Shown here one piece after another: positions 9,501 through 15,623 of a DNA stretch of 31,974 bases. The position numbers and the translations under genes were made by a program. Each line of letters begins with the position of its first letter. Position 1 is the stretch's first letter. Under the pieces are notes generated by a model. It did no database searches. It had not been told where the DNA came from and saw nothing but the letters and a program-made list of their open reading frames with translations. This stretch comes from CAZRWH01 sp964603905 (lineage in GTDB: Bacteria > Patescibacteriota > Gracilibacteria > UBA1369 > UBA12470): NCBI GenBank assembly GCA_964603905.1, contig CAZRWH010000013.1, forward strand, positions 1-31,974, in the 5' to 3' direction.

Positions 9501-10125
9501 TGTAGGCATAGTGACAGTCATTCGTACCAACTAGTGGCGCGCCAGTTTCCTTAGCAAGCTTAACCAGTGCCTCGGTTGCAATAGTCCAGTCTTCAAGCTC
9601 AGGATGATGCTGCACCTCAAGGAAAAACGAATCTTTGCCAAAAATCTTCTGGAATCTCTTGGTTAGCTCACGAGCTTTCATTTCGTCTCCTGCCAAAAGT
9701 GCTTTTGTGACAGGTCCACTTAAACAAGCGCTCGTACAGATCAGCCCCTCTCCATATTTTTCAAGCAGGTCATAGTCAATTCTAGGCTTGTAATAAAACC
9801 CTTCCAGGCTTCCTAGCGAAACAAGCTTCATTAAGTTTTGATATCCGGTGTTGTTTTTCGCCAAAAGGACGAGGTGGTTGTACTTCGATGTGGGGTCTTT
9901 TACGAATCTGTCTTCTGTTATGTAGGCTTCGCACCCAAGAATAGGTTTGATTCCTGCTTTTTTGAATTTTTGATAAAACTCAACAGCCCCATACATCACA
10001 CCGTGATCTGTAATTGCCATTGCTGGCATGTCGTACTCCTTACAAATATCAACATACTGCTCGATCTTGCCAAGGCCATCAAGCAGACTGTAATGGGTAT
10101 GATTATGTAGGTGAACGAAAGACAT
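6589..10125 (-). CDS. dnaE: DNA polymerase III alpha subunit
   Basis: Replicative polymerase subunit of 1178 aa, close to the usual DnaE1 length. The PHP domain starts at once with HLHNHTHYS (residues 5-13). The palm holds GPGRGSAAGS (353-362) and the catalytic PDIDIDF (394-400). The third acidic residue is in KMDFLGLKNL. A clamp-binding motif QIDMF sits at 908-912, followed by an OB-fold (about 960-1060). An acidic linker (DDEEEEK) leads to a small C-terminal domain. The start at 10125 is fixed by homology (MSFVHLHNHT) and by a 43-nt CTACCA repeat that abuts the ATG in place of a Shine-Dalgarno. A nested hairpin lies between this repeat and the upstream DUF5665 gene. No exonuclease or tau gene is in the window. 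Confidence 0.97.
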   Translation of the reverse strand: MSFVHLHNHTHYSLLDGLGKIEQYVDICKEYDMPAMAITDHGVMYGAVEFYQKFKKAGIKPILGCEAYITEDRFVKDPTSKYNHLVLLAKNNTGYQNLMKLVSLGSLEGFYYKPRIDYDLLEKYGEGLICTSACLSGPVTKALLAGDEMKARELTKRFQKIFGKDSFFLEVQHHPELEDWTIATEALVKLAKETGAPLVGTNDCHYAYKQDAEAHDVLLCIQMQKNIFDEGRIRYEGDYSVRSPEEMKKHLTKVSEECVTNTLEIAKRCEVDLSFGEYKIPSFATPDNKHPDLYLRELCEEGLENRYPKEKMPEAKERLEYELGIIKKLGFSTYFLIVWDFVRYAKSKGIVVGPGRGSAAGSIISYSIGITELDPLEYKLLFERFLNPARVSMPDIDIDFADNRRDEVLAYVVDKYGADNVAQIITFGKMTAKAAVRDAGRALGFPYADVDRVAKMVPPPVLGKHAPLTESTKNDPELSKSYQSEDTTKKILDMAINIEGTIRHAGTHACAVVIADESLTNYTPLQRPTGDKEGIVTQYSMKPIENLGLLKMDFLGLKNLTILQTALGVVKRTKGIEIDINDIPLDDEKTFELMAAGGTTGVFQFESGGMKRYLKELKPTQLSDLIAMNALYRPGPMEWIPNYIKGKHNEKKVKYLHKSLEPILKETYGVVVFQEQIMRLAEVFAGLELGEAYLLLKGIAKKDPKIVQEMRKKFIDGAIKNKGHSKKEAEEMFSKVVEPFAGYGFNKSHSACYSFIAYQTAYMKAHHPAAFMAALLTSDSDNTDRVVIEINECEEMGIKVLPPDINESRSTFTVVDDSTIRFGLCAIKGIGENAVREIIAVREDGGAFKSLEDLAERVPSKLLNKKSLESLAYSGALNCLGDAKQIAENTDEISAFSKDIQSSKIDGQIDMFGGMDDAATQASLVLKPVEPASNYQKLLWEKQLLGLYVSGHPLQGLKKYIKQKALVVEDVTKKNMGKRVNMAGIVTSYRKIMTKRGTYMAIFTLEDPSGKIDVVVFPRPFQKYGHVFVEDSLVVMSGKIDHRRGELQFSCEEAKSVSLERMIENAKQQGSFDPNERVSRQSKKIEIEVVEKDDEEEEKPKKSPKPKVKPEDLPPYIITVAEDKMSAMPELKKLLMAHKGNRITEIHLMNDDEVKRVKVPFGVAVDQALRDAVSKLVD

Positions 10126-10168
10126 AGGTAGTAGGTAGTGGTAGTTGTAGTGGTAGTGGTAGTGGTAG
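10126..10168 (-). repeat. CTACCA/CTACAA hexad array abutting the dnaE start
   Basis: On the minus strand about seven 6-nt units, mostly CTACCA with one CTACAA, end directly at the ATG of dnaE. The tract has no G on the mRNA strand, so it should be unstructured. Confidence 0.85.
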
Positions 10169-10217
10169 CAAAGGTGTTTCTGCCGGGGCAGAAACGTTTA
10201 TTTTAAATGCACCTTTG
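10169..10217 (-). promoter_or_regulatory. Nested hairpin in the dnaE leader
   Basis: An inner perfect stem GTTTCTGC/GCAGAAAC (10176-10195) sits within an outer CAAAGGT/ACCTTTG pair (10169-10175 with 10211-10217). No T-run follows on either strand, so it may be a leader structure rather than a terminator. Confidence 0.5.
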
Positions 10218-10225
10218 GCCTAACA

Positions 10226-10522
10226 CTAATAAGTATCAAGATTTAGCTGGAGCCACTGATCTATCTGAGAGAAAAGCTCTCCAAGAAAAGGGATGTTTAC
10301 AAGGTATTGACTCAATACATAACCTGTTAAAGCGATGAAGAACGTCGCTCCTAGGATAAAACCTAGGCCCCTGGCCGTTCCGGCAAGGAAGTTAAAGAGG
10401 ATAAGTTTTTTTGGAGAAGCAAGATATTTGACGAAATCCTTCATCGTCTCGAATTCTCCTACATTGAATTCAATACTGACAGGCTGAGTTTTTGTTTTTG
10501 AGGCCGTTTTTTTAGTTGGCAT
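10226..10522 (-). CDS. DUF5665-type small membrane protein
   Basis: A 98-aa protein with a basic, Thr/Lys-rich N-terminus (MPTKKTASKTKTQ). An amphipathic stretch VKYLASPKKLILFNFLAGTA and the motif ARGLGFILG precede a membrane segment about residues 58-78, followed by a short amphipathic tail. The pattern (asparagine- or phenylalanine-flanked membrane anchor, Gly-rich RGLG motif, IPxxGE) matches my memory of the DUF5665 family, whose function is not known. It is the first gene of the leftward block and is divergent from tRNA-Leu. The stop is 100 nt before dnaE, separated by the hairpin and the CTACCA array. I see no convincing promoter. The start at 10522 has an A-rich leader. Confidence 0.72.
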   Translation of the reverse strand: MPTKKTASKTKTQPVSIEFNVGEFETMKDFVKYLASPKKLILFNFLAGTARGLGFILGATFFIALTGYVLSQYLVNIPFLGELFSQIDQWLQLNLDTY

Positions 10523-10589
10523 GTTTTTGTGATTAAGACCTTAGGAAAAATATCATTTTGAAGGGCTTTTTAAAAGGACAAAAATCTTA

Positions 10590-10618
10590 TTGACTTCACA
10601 CGCGCAAACACAGATAAT
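10590..10618 (+). promoter_or_regulatory. tRNA-Leu promoter
   Basis: A -35 TTGACT (10590-10595), 17-nt spacer and -10 GATAAT (10613-10618) lie about 25 nt before the tRNA 5' end. Confidence 0.65.
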
Positions 10619-10643
10619 AGGCGGGCAGTTTTTTTGACAACTA

Positions 10644-10730
10644 GCCGCGGTGGTGGAATTGGTAGACACGCTGGTCTTAGGAACCAGTGGGGTTAAACCC
10701 GTGAGAGTTCGAGTCTCTCCCGCGGCACCA
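10644..10730 (+). tRNA. tRNA-Leu (anticodon UAG), CCA encoded
   Basis: An 87-nt class II tRNA. The acceptor stem GCCGCGG pairs with CCGCGGC, the discriminator is A, and CCA is encoded at 10728-10730. The anticodon stem CTGGT/ACCAG holds a 7-nt loop with TAG, which reads CUN leucine codons. A long variable arm and the T-arm GTTCGAGTC are present. It has its own promoter and terminator. Confidence 0.96.
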
Positions 10731-10733
10731 TGC

Positions 10734-10797
10734 AAGAATTTTTATAAGCTCCTGCACTAATACATACGTTTAGTCGCTTACAAAAATTCTTTTTTTG
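10734..10797 (+). terminator. Terminator of tRNA-Leu
   Basis: A stem of 15 pairs out of 16 joins 10734-10749 and 10776-10791 (AAGAATTTTT with AAAAATTCTT, then ATAAGC with GCTTAC, one mismatch). A T-run follows. It begins four bases after the CCA end. Confidence 0.85.
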
Positions 10798-10808
10798 TTT
10801 CTGATTGT

Positions 10809-10827
10809 GTTTTGCCTTCGGCAAAAC
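10809..10827 (+). repeat. Tight hairpin GTTTTGCC-TTC-GGCAAAAC
   Basis: Perfect 8-bp inverted repeat with a 3-nt loop and no T-run after it. It resembles hairpins at 2155-2172 and 11049-11068 in the outer GTTTT/AAAAC arms. Confidence 0.55.
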
Positions 10828-10927
10828 GGCTCTTGCACTAGTCAAGACACGTTCTTTCGTCTATCACCAAAATTAGTATAGGTTTGTTTTAAAAAACGCC
10901 TTGTTGATAAAAAAACATTTTTTTGTA

Positions 10928-10956
10928 TTGACAATATTGACGATCCGGGATAATAT
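10928..10956 (+). promoter_or_regulatory. Upstream promoter of the sigma4-HARE gene
   Basis: Consensus -35 TTGACA (10928-10933), 17-nt spacer, -10 TAATAT (10951-10956). The best promoter match in this intergenic region. Confidence 0.65.
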
Positions 10957-10999
10957 TTCGTCCTTTACTAGTTGACGATTGAAGAAAAACATTACATTG

Positions 11000-11028
11000 T
11001 TGACTTCTCAACAGAAGTAAGGTACCAT
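11000..11028 (+). promoter_or_regulatory. Possible second promoter of the sigma4-HARE gene
   Basis: TTGACT (11000-11005), 17-nt spacer, TACCAT (11023-11028). The -10 is weak, matching four of six positions. Confidence 0.35.
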
Positions 11029-11048
11029 CCCGACCCGCTCAGATACAC

Positions 11049-11107
11049 GTTTTCGCTTCAGCGAAAACTCAATAGCTACAACTACCACTACAACTACTAA
11101 CTACCTA
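11049..11107 (+). repeat. Hairpin plus CTACAA hexad array before the sigma4-HARE start
   Basis: A perfect hairpin GTTTTCGC-TTCA-GCGAAAAC (11049-11068) is followed by CTACAA/CTACCA units from 11076 to 11107, three bases before the ATG. The same order, hairpin then CTACNA array then ATG, is seen at dnaE, purE and purB. Confidence 0.8.
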
Positions 11108-11110
11108 TAT

Positions 11111-12199
11111 ATGACAGTCCACAATGCATTCGCAAAAGGAGGAGGGACTATCAAAGAAGTCAATCTAGCTGAGGTACTAGAGGAGCTTTTTATGGTACTT
11201 ACAGAAAAAGAGAAAGAAGTTGTTGTAAAACGATTCTCTTTGGATAGTAAGCCAAGGCAAACACTCGAGAGTATTGGACAGAAATTTTCTGTTACTCGAG
11301 AACGTGTTCGTCAAATCGAGAAAATTGCACTTAGCAAACTGAAAAGAACAGCAAAAAACACTAAGTTAAACGCTGTTAACGAAGTTGCTAGGAACCTTGT
11401 AAGAGAAAACGGAGGCGTAATGCTTCAAGAGGACCTTATTAGCGGAGTATTGAACTCTATCGGAAAACCAGGTGAGGTAGATAAATACATTATCAAACTT
11501 GCTCTTTCGGTTAACGACGAGATTTCAAATAGCGACAAAGTAAACCTTTATTACAACTTCTGGTATCTAAATTCAGTGAATATTTCAGACGTTGAAAAAG
11601 CTACATCGATCGCAAAGAAACTTTTAAAGCAAAAGAAAGAGACAATTGCAGAGATGAAACTTGTAAGAGACATCCAAGCAATGATGAAAGAATCTGGAAG
11701 AATAGTAGACGAGGAGTTCGTAGCTTCAAGCCTAAAAGTTGATAAAAATCTAAAGAAAATCGACGCAGGATACGGACTAATGACTTGGAGACACGTAAAT
11801 CCAAAATCTATTCGAGATAAAGCTTACATCGTTCTTAAGAAATCAGGTCGACCTCTTCATTTCGTTGAGATCGCAAACAAGATTTCTGAAGCTAAGTTCG
11901 ATAAAAAAGTTGTAACAGTTCAAGCTGTACACAATGAGCTTATCCGATGCGAGAAATTCGTTCTTGTTGGACGAGGACTGTATGCCCTTAGCGAATGGGG
12001 TTACTCAGAAGGAACTGTCGCTGATATTATTGAAAAACTCCTAGCTAAAAAAGGAGAACTTACAAAGAAAGAAATTATCGAAGGCGTACTTAAACAACGC
12101 CAAGTTAAAAAGGGAACAATCTCACTAAACCTTCAGAAGAAAGGATATTTCGTGAGAGTTGGACGTGCTAAATACGCACTTGACCCTTCAAGGAAATAA
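11111..12199 (+). CDS. Sigma-70 region 4 plus HARE-HTH transcription regulator
   Basis: A 362-aa protein. Residues about 30-80 match sigma-70 region 4, with the helix-turn-helix IGQKFSVTRERVRQIEKIAL that reads -35 boxes in true sigma factors. There is no region 2, so it should not melt a promoter by itself. A first helical winged-helix-like region covers about 88-160. A HARE-HTH domain follows at 232-297 (KAYIVLKKSGRPLHFVEIA ... GLYAL), the domain also found in the RNA polymerase delta subunit. A second winged helix covers 300-357. The likely role is an RNA-polymerase-associated or -35-binding regulator; this is inference. Two promoters, a 150-nt leader and a CTACAA array precede it. The array fixes the start at 11111. 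A terminator follows at 12222-12262. Confidence 0.85.
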   Translation: MTVHNAFAKGGGTIKEVNLAEVLEELFMVLTEKEKEVVVKRFSLDSKPRQTLESIGQKFSVTRERVRQIEKIALSKLKRTAKNTKLNAVNEVARNLVRENGGVMLQEDLISGVLNSIGKPGEVDKYIIKLALSVNDEISNSDKVNLYYNFWYLNSVNISDVEKATSIAKKLLKQKKETIAEMKLVRDIQAMMKESGRIVDEEFVASSLKVDKNLKKIDAGYGLMTWRHVNPKSIRDKAYIVLKKSGRPLHFVEIANKISEAKFDKKVVTVQAVHNELIRCEKFVLVGRGLYALSEWGYSEGTVADIIEKLLAKKGELTKKEIIEGVLKQRQVKKGTISLNLQKKGYFVRVGRAKYALDPSRK

Positions 12200-12221
12200 T
12201 TATTGCAAAAAATTAGACGTT

Positions 12222-12262
12222 AAGCGCTGGGATGATGTAACATTGTCTCGGCGCTTTTTTTT
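12222..12262 (+). terminator. Terminator after the sigma4-HARE gene
   Basis: AAGCGC (12222-12227) pairs with GCGCTT (12251-12256). The stem can extend to 11 pairs with wobbles (TGGGA with TCTCG). Eight T end at 12262. Confidence 0.75.
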
Positions 12263-12263
12263 A

Positions 12264-12319
12264 GACATAAGACATATGACATAAGACTTATGTTTCGGAA
12301 CTTTAACTCTTAACCTTAG
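12264..12319 (+). repeat. Heptad array (GACATAA type) upstream of the HIT gene
   Basis: Eight units in one 7-nt phase. The first four (12264-12291) are of GACATAA or GACATAT type, and units six to eight (12299-12319) are of AACTTTA type. The array ends four bases before the HIT start. GACATAT recurs at 26059. Confidence 0.8.
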
Positions 12320-12323
12320 TCAG

Positions 12324-12638
12324 ATGTGTATATTTTGTAAGATTATTAACGGCGAAATTCCATCAGAACTTCTTCACGATGACGATCTAGTGGTCGCTTT
12401 TAGAGACATAAATCCAAAAGCCCCAATCCACCTGTTAATCGTGCCAAAGGAACATATCGAAAAGGTCTCAGGCCTCGAAGAAGGCAAGCACGATCATCTA
12501 GTAGGACACATGGTCAACGTCGCCAATAAATTGGCCAAACAAGAAGGCGCAGAAGGCTACAAACTACAGTTCAACGTTGGAGAAAAAGGAGGACAAGAGG
12601 TGATGCACATTCACATGCACTTGCTTGGATGGACGTAA
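12324..12638 (+). CDS. HIT family nucleotide-binding hydrolase
   Basis: A 104-aa histidine-triad protein of the HinT type, a nucleoside phosphoramidate or dinucleotide hydrolase family. The zinc-like CIFC is at residues 2-5, then KIINGEIPS. The HIT signature HIHMHLLG is close to the C-terminus, with QFNVGEKGGQEVMHIHMH around it. It ends soon after the triad, slightly shorter than typical HinT. The start at 12324 gives the family-typical MCIFC. The leader is a heptad array without a Shine-Dalgarno. The EF-Tu-like fragment follows after 35 nt and may be cotranscribed. The physiological substrate is not deducible. Confidence 0.93.
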   Translation: MCIFCKIINGEIPSELLHDDDLVVAFRDINPKAPIHLLIVPKEHIEKVSGLEEGKHDHLVGHMVNVANKLAKQEGAEGYKLQFNVGEKGGQEVMHIHMHLLGWT

Positions 12639-12673
12639 GTAGGTAATATCTGCGACCAATAATCAAAAATATC

Positions 12674-13150
12674 ATGGGTAGAGATCTCGAAAGACGAAAG
12701 CCACATATAGCTATCGGTGCAATCGGGCACGTTGATCACGGCAAAACAACTTTGACCTCGGCTATAACACAGATTGTGAGCGAAAGAGGAAGGCCGTTAG
12801 GCGAAGAGGTTTTGGCGATTGATATGAACGGTTCGTCTGCAGAAGCATATATAATTGAAGCGCCAGCTATAATTGAAGATCACAAAGGTTACATAAGAGA
12901 GGTGATTGAGGCTATGGCCCATAGAGCACCGGTTTTGCTTGTGGCCGACTTTCAACCAAAAAAGCCGGTTGCTAGATTAAGAGAGGTAATGAAAGGTAAT
13001 ATACTCGCTTTGTTAACTACAGCATTGGAGTTGCCAGAATTAGAGGCGAAATTAGAGCCACCTAAGCCGGTAATAAATATCCGTCCAGCAGCAGAGGACA
13101 TAATACCTCCTCAAGTGCTTAGACGCGCAAGAAAAGCTCGTAAGCGCTAA
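12674..13150 (+). CDS. Degenerate EF-Tu-like GTPase fragment (158 aa)
   Basis: Residues 7-32 look like the N-terminus of EF-Tu, RxKPHIAIGAIGHVDHGKTT, with an intact P-loop GHVDHGKT at 18-25. After that the switch I region is shortened. Around residues 60-100, GYIREVIEAMAHRAPVLLV resembles the EF-Tu segment after its DCPGH motif, but DCPGH itself reads EAPAI. No NKxD guanine-recognition motif and no domains 2 and 3 follow. The tail is Pro-rich and then basic (RRARKARKR). It could still bind nucleotide phosphate but should not be a normal GTPase or carry tRNA. The frame is intact for 158 codons, so it may be a maintained paralogue rather than simple decay. It follows the HIT gene. Confidence 0.65.
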   Translation: MGRDLERRKPHIAIGAIGHVDHGKTTLTSAITQIVSERGRPLGEEVLAIDMNGSSAEAYIIEAPAIIEDHKGYIREVIEAMAHRAPVLLVADFQPKKPVARLREVMKGNILALLTTALELPELEAKLEPPKPVINIRPAAEDIIPPQVLRRARKARKR

Positions 13151-13187
13151 ACCGCAACAATAAGCCAAGATCTGCAAGGCTAGATTC

Positions 13188-13216
13188 TTGAGTTTTCGAG
13201 GGCAGACCTGTAAATT
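13188..13216 (+). promoter_or_regulatory. Possible promoter of the small orphan cluster
   Basis: TTGAGT (13188-13193), 17-nt spacer, TAAATT (13211-13216). A moderate match in the 96-nt gap before the first small orphan. Confidence 0.35.
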
Positions 13217-13246
13217 GCGGAGGAATATTTCGCTAATTTATTAAAT

Positions 13247-13453
13247 ATGGCGCAATTAATACTGCCAGAACTTGGGCTAAACCCTGAGGTAGAAGGTGAC
13301 AAGATTATTTTGGGTCATCTGAAGGAGTTCTCTGATAGGCTTAGACCCACAAATATAAGAATTCATGACATGAGGGTAAGCACGATAGAAATGTTTGCAG
13401 AAAACTGCCCGAAATATGCCGGCAGAATCATGGATATTATCCAGAAGTTATAA
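13247..13453 (+). CDS. Orphan 68-aa protein
   Basis: No family recognised. The protein has a hydrophobic start (MAQLILPELGL), a central basic stretch and a Cys-containing helical end (AENCPKYAGRIMDIIQKL). No signal peptide. It is first of six small genes transcribed rightward with spacers of 16-25 nt, so they are probably one operon. The leader ends in TTATTAAAT before the ATG. A GGAGG at 13219-13223 is 23 nt away, too far to serve as a Shine-Dalgarno. Confidence 0.6.
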   Translation: MAQLILPELGLNPEVEGDKIILGHLKEFSDRLRPTNIRIHDMRVSTIEMFAENCPKYAGRIMDIIQKL

Positions 13454-13469
13454 TTTAAATTTTAAAAAA

Positions 13470-13670
13470 ATGACAAGACCAGAATTAGATAGGGATAAAA
13501 TGGATAGGCTAAAGAGTTCTCTACAAGAAGAGACATCCATAAGTGAGCGAATACAGCAACTTAGAGCCGAATTAAGAGAGCTAGAAGTGGATTCATCTCG
13601 TGCAAAAGCATTAAGAAGAACTATCGGCTTGCTTACGGCCGCTGATGTAGCAAGAACACTAAAAGATTAA
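13470..13670 (+). CDS. Orphan 66-aa helical protein
   Basis: I choose the ATG at 13470 (MTRPELDRDKMDRL) over an in-frame ATG at 13395. The upstream codons overlap the preceding gene, and the leader AATTTAAATTTTAAAAAA matches those of the neighbours. The product is Arg/Glu/Leu-rich and probably all helical, with coiled-coil potential at about 15-45 (IQQLRAELRELEVD). The C-terminus is LLTAADVARTLKD. No known family. Confidence 0.6.
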   Translation: MTRPELDRDKMDRLKSSLQEETSISERIQQLRAELRELEVDSSRAKALRRTIGLLTAADVARTLKD

Positions 13671-13693
13671 TCAATAATTTAAACCCTAAAAAA

Positions 13694-13843
13694 ATGAAAC
13701 CATCAACAATGCCAGAAAGCAAAGGAGTTAGACTAGCAGAAGAAGATAGAGCCCGATTAGAAAGACAAGCTAAAGGAGACTTTACTTGCACAGATCTTGC
13801 TCATGTAATCAAGCAAAGGATCAAAGGACTTTTTGTACTATAA
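13694..13843 (+). CDS. Orphan 49-aa protein
   Basis: A short frame from the ATG at 13694 to the TAA at 13841-13843, starting MKPSTMPESKGVRL and ending QRIKGLFVL. It has the same kind of spacer as its neighbours (AATTTAAA then an A-run before the ATG) and lies 23 nt after one gene and 18 nt before the next. This supports it as a real gene despite its size. Charged N-terminal half, one Cys, no family known. Confidence 0.5.
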   Translation: MKPSTMPESKGVRLAEEDRARLERQAKGDFTCTDLAHVIKQRIKGLFVL

Positions 13844-13861
13844 AATTAAAGTAATTAAAAA

Positions 13862-14746
13862 ATGGCACCAGAATCACAAAAAACACTCGAAGAAAGAGTA
13901 GACGACCTAATAGCCGAGATAAACGATGTAATGGGCAAGCCGCAGACACAAGTCCCCGATTTCTGGAAAAAAGGTAAGTACATTGCACTGGGACATGCTG
14001 TTCAGGACGGAAGAAGCATGGACGCAAAGCTAGCAGCTCTGTGGCCAGAGGTAGAAGCACTTTTGCAAGATCCTCAAATAGAAGATATCGACTCAGATAC
14101 GTTGTCAAATTTAAGATTTTTGGCAGAAATTGTTATGAATAAAGCTCAAGGCAGGACGCAAGGTATTATCGAAAAAATGGTCGCAGAAGTTAGCGAAACA
14201 GTTGCGCTTGATGGCGTAGATCGTACCGAGAGGTTAGCCGGTGAGGTTTTAAATGGAGCAAGTCGATACGGTAGCAATGACTGCCAGGGAGGTGCATCGG
14301 TGCTAGATCAGCGCGATATAGAAGTCTTAGAGAGAAACAACCCTGCAACAGCGCTTGTCAATTTTGAGCAGGCAATGGAGGATAACGAAAGAGCAAGGGT
14401 TGAAAATTTGCCACAGGAAATTGCTCGACTAGAAGGATTATTGGCGAAAGCGGAAGAGGTAGGATGTAGAGTTTCAATAAAATTTTATAAAGGAAAACTG
14501 GAAGCAGCTAAGCAAGAACAAGCAGATATCGAGGCAGGGAAAGAAGGATTAAGAGCTCTTCTTGATAAATGGGGAGGAGTGGAGTTGATGAAACCCAAAA
14601 AGCCTAGGCTAACTAGTAAAGCGACAGCGAAAATAATAAAAGAAACCACAAAAGCCCTTGAGGATCTTAGCCCGGGACTCGACCAAGACCAAGCGGCCGC
14701 TTTGGATGGGCTCGGAACGATGGGGATTGTTAATGAGAATGAATAA
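13862..14746 (+). CDS. Orphan 294-aa helical protein
   Basis: The largest gene of the small-protein cluster. No family recognised. The N-terminal 50 residues include a helix (LEERVDDLIAEINDVMG) and GKYIALGHAVQDGRSMDAKL. A long acidic helical region follows, with coiled-coil potential at about 175-235. The tail at 240-294 has a KPKKPRLTSK segment and an acidic end. There is no signal peptide or membrane segment. Spacing of 18 nt upstream and 24 nt downstream fits an operon. The leader TTAAAGTAATTAAAAA is typical of the cluster. A structural or nucleic-acid-associated role cannot be judged. Confidence 0.7.
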   Translation: MAPESQKTLEERVDDLIAEINDVMGKPQTQVPDFWKKGKYIALGHAVQDGRSMDAKLAALWPEVEALLQDPQIEDIDSDTLSNLRFLAEIVMNKAQGRTQGIIEKMVAEVSETVALDGVDRTERLAGEVLNGASRYGSNDCQGGASVLDQRDIEVLERNNPATALVNFEQAMEDNERARVENLPQEIARLEGLLAKAEEVGCRVSIKFYKGKLEAAKQEQADIEAGKEGLRALLDKWGGVELMKPKKPRLTSKATAKIIKETTKALEDLSPGLDQDQAAALDGLGTMGIVNENE

Positions 14747-14770
14747 AAAATACAAATAATACTTACTATT

Positions 14771-15223
14771 ATGTCGACACCAAAAAGACCAGGAGAAACA
14801 AAGCCACCTAGGAAAAGAAGCTTAGATATTCGTGAAGGCGCAAGAGCTAGGCTAGAGGGAGCAAGAGAGTTGTTACAGGACCCAGATCTTGACCATGAAC
14901 TTAGGGAGAGACTGGAGGGGATTCGCGACAGGGCATTGGCAACGATAGAAGGAGGTACATTCTCTGTTGAGCAGGATGTAGTAGACCATGTAGAGTTTAA
15001 CGAAATTCAAAATCCAAGGCGCAGAAGAGTGGTAATTACACCAAAAGACCGAGTAACAGCTGGAACGCCACTCGGTGAAGTAGCTCAATCTTCATCTGCA
15101 ACAGAAAGGCTCGACGAGGCTCGAGCAAGAATGGGGGAGTTCCTTGACGGCAAAAGGGTCGACCTTAGCGATAAAGATAAAGCCAATTTAAGAACACCAC
15201 TCGGAAAAGTAGCAAAATCATAA
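14771..15223 (+). CDS. Orphan 150-aa charged protein with a repeated TPLGxVA motif
   Basis: No known family. The basic N-terminus (RPGETKPPRKRSLD) is followed by an Arg/Glu-rich helix pair (about 20-60). The motif TPLGEVAQSS near 100 recurs as TPLGKVAKS at the very end, suggesting an internal duplication of about 45 residues. There is no membrane segment. It lies 24 nt after the 294-aa gene and 19 nt before the next. Arginine is mostly AGA/AGG, unlike the housekeeping genes around it. Confidence 0.6.
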   Translation: MSTPKRPGETKPPRKRSLDIREGARARLEGARELLQDPDLDHELRERLEGIRDRALATIEGGTFSVEQDVVDHVEFNEIQNPRRRRVVITPKDRVTAGTPLGEVAQSSSATERLDEARARMGEFLDGKRVDLSDKDKANLRTPLGKVAKS

Positions 15224-15242
15224 ATTTTTTAAAAACTAAAAC

Positions 15243-15623
15243 ATGAGCTGGAGACAAAGCAGAAGGCCTAGGGGTAAAGGGCCATTAGGATTGCCTACAG
15301 ACGGACAGATAAGACAAAGAGAGAGAGCAAAGGCCGCAAAACTAAGAGCAATCCAAGCCAAAATAGACTCAGGCGAATTAACAGAAGCAGACGCAGCATT
15401 ACTACAAGGCTCAATAGATCGACGCACAGGCGTCAGCCACGCAGATCGCGAAGTGATAGACGGCATGGAAATTAGCGACCAAAGAGATCGAAGCAGAAGA
15501 ACATTGCTTTCCGTCGCTCAAATTCGAAAAAGACTAGAAAGCAAAGACATGAGCCCTGAAGCTAGAGCTGCACTAGAAGAGTTGCTTGCAGAAACAGAAG
15601 CTAGTCTAAAAGATTCAGACTGA
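15243..15623 (+). CDS. Orphan 126-aa charged helical protein
   Basis: Last gene of the small cluster. The N-terminus is basic (MSWRQSRRPRGKGPLG), then come helices rich in Ala, Arg and Glu. The C-terminal helical hairpin (RKRLESKDMSPEARAALEEL) resembles in style the helix pair of the 150-aa neighbour. Its last 23 nt overlap the convergent end of nadC. The stop is TGA at 15621-15623. No known family. Cytoplasmic by lack of signals. Confidence 0.6.
   Translation: MSWRQSRRPRGKGPLGLPTDGQIRQRERAKAAKLRAIQAKIDSGELTEADAALLQGSIDRRTGVSHADREVIDGMEISDQRDRSRRTLLSVAQIRKRLESKDMSPEARAALEELLAETEASLKDSD

Larger units (their letters stand above)
10798..11110 (+). promoter_or_regulatory. Long regulatory leader of the sigma4-HARE gene
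   Basis: No gene is seen in these 313 nt. They hold two tight hairpins (10809-10827 and 11049-11068), two candidate promoters and a CTACAA array reaching the next start codon. The first promoter gives a leader of about 150 nt. Confidence 0.5.

Noticed and set aside
6589..10125. Alternative genetic code (TGA as Gly)
   Set aside because: Very long genes such as dnaE, valS and ileS are open with TGA absent in frame, and at least two genes end at TGA (15623, 21228).
10553..10735. 60-aa frame antisense across the tRNA-Leu gene
   Set aside because: It reads through the complement of the tRNA and its promoter. This is a well-known spurious translation, and the tRNA explains the sequence fully.
12264..12291. 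Operator for a known regulator in the GACATAA repeats
   Set aside because: No inverted symmetry and no known consensus. The in-phase 7-nt pattern is better explained as one of the repeat arrays.
13219..13223. GGAGG as ribosome binding site of the 68-aa gene
   Set aside because: It lies 23 nt from the ATG, too far to act, and is close to the likely transcript start.
13395..13469. Longer start for the 66-aa orphan
   Set aside because: The extra 25 codons overlap the preceding gene in another frame, while the ATG at 13470 has the leader typical of the cluster.
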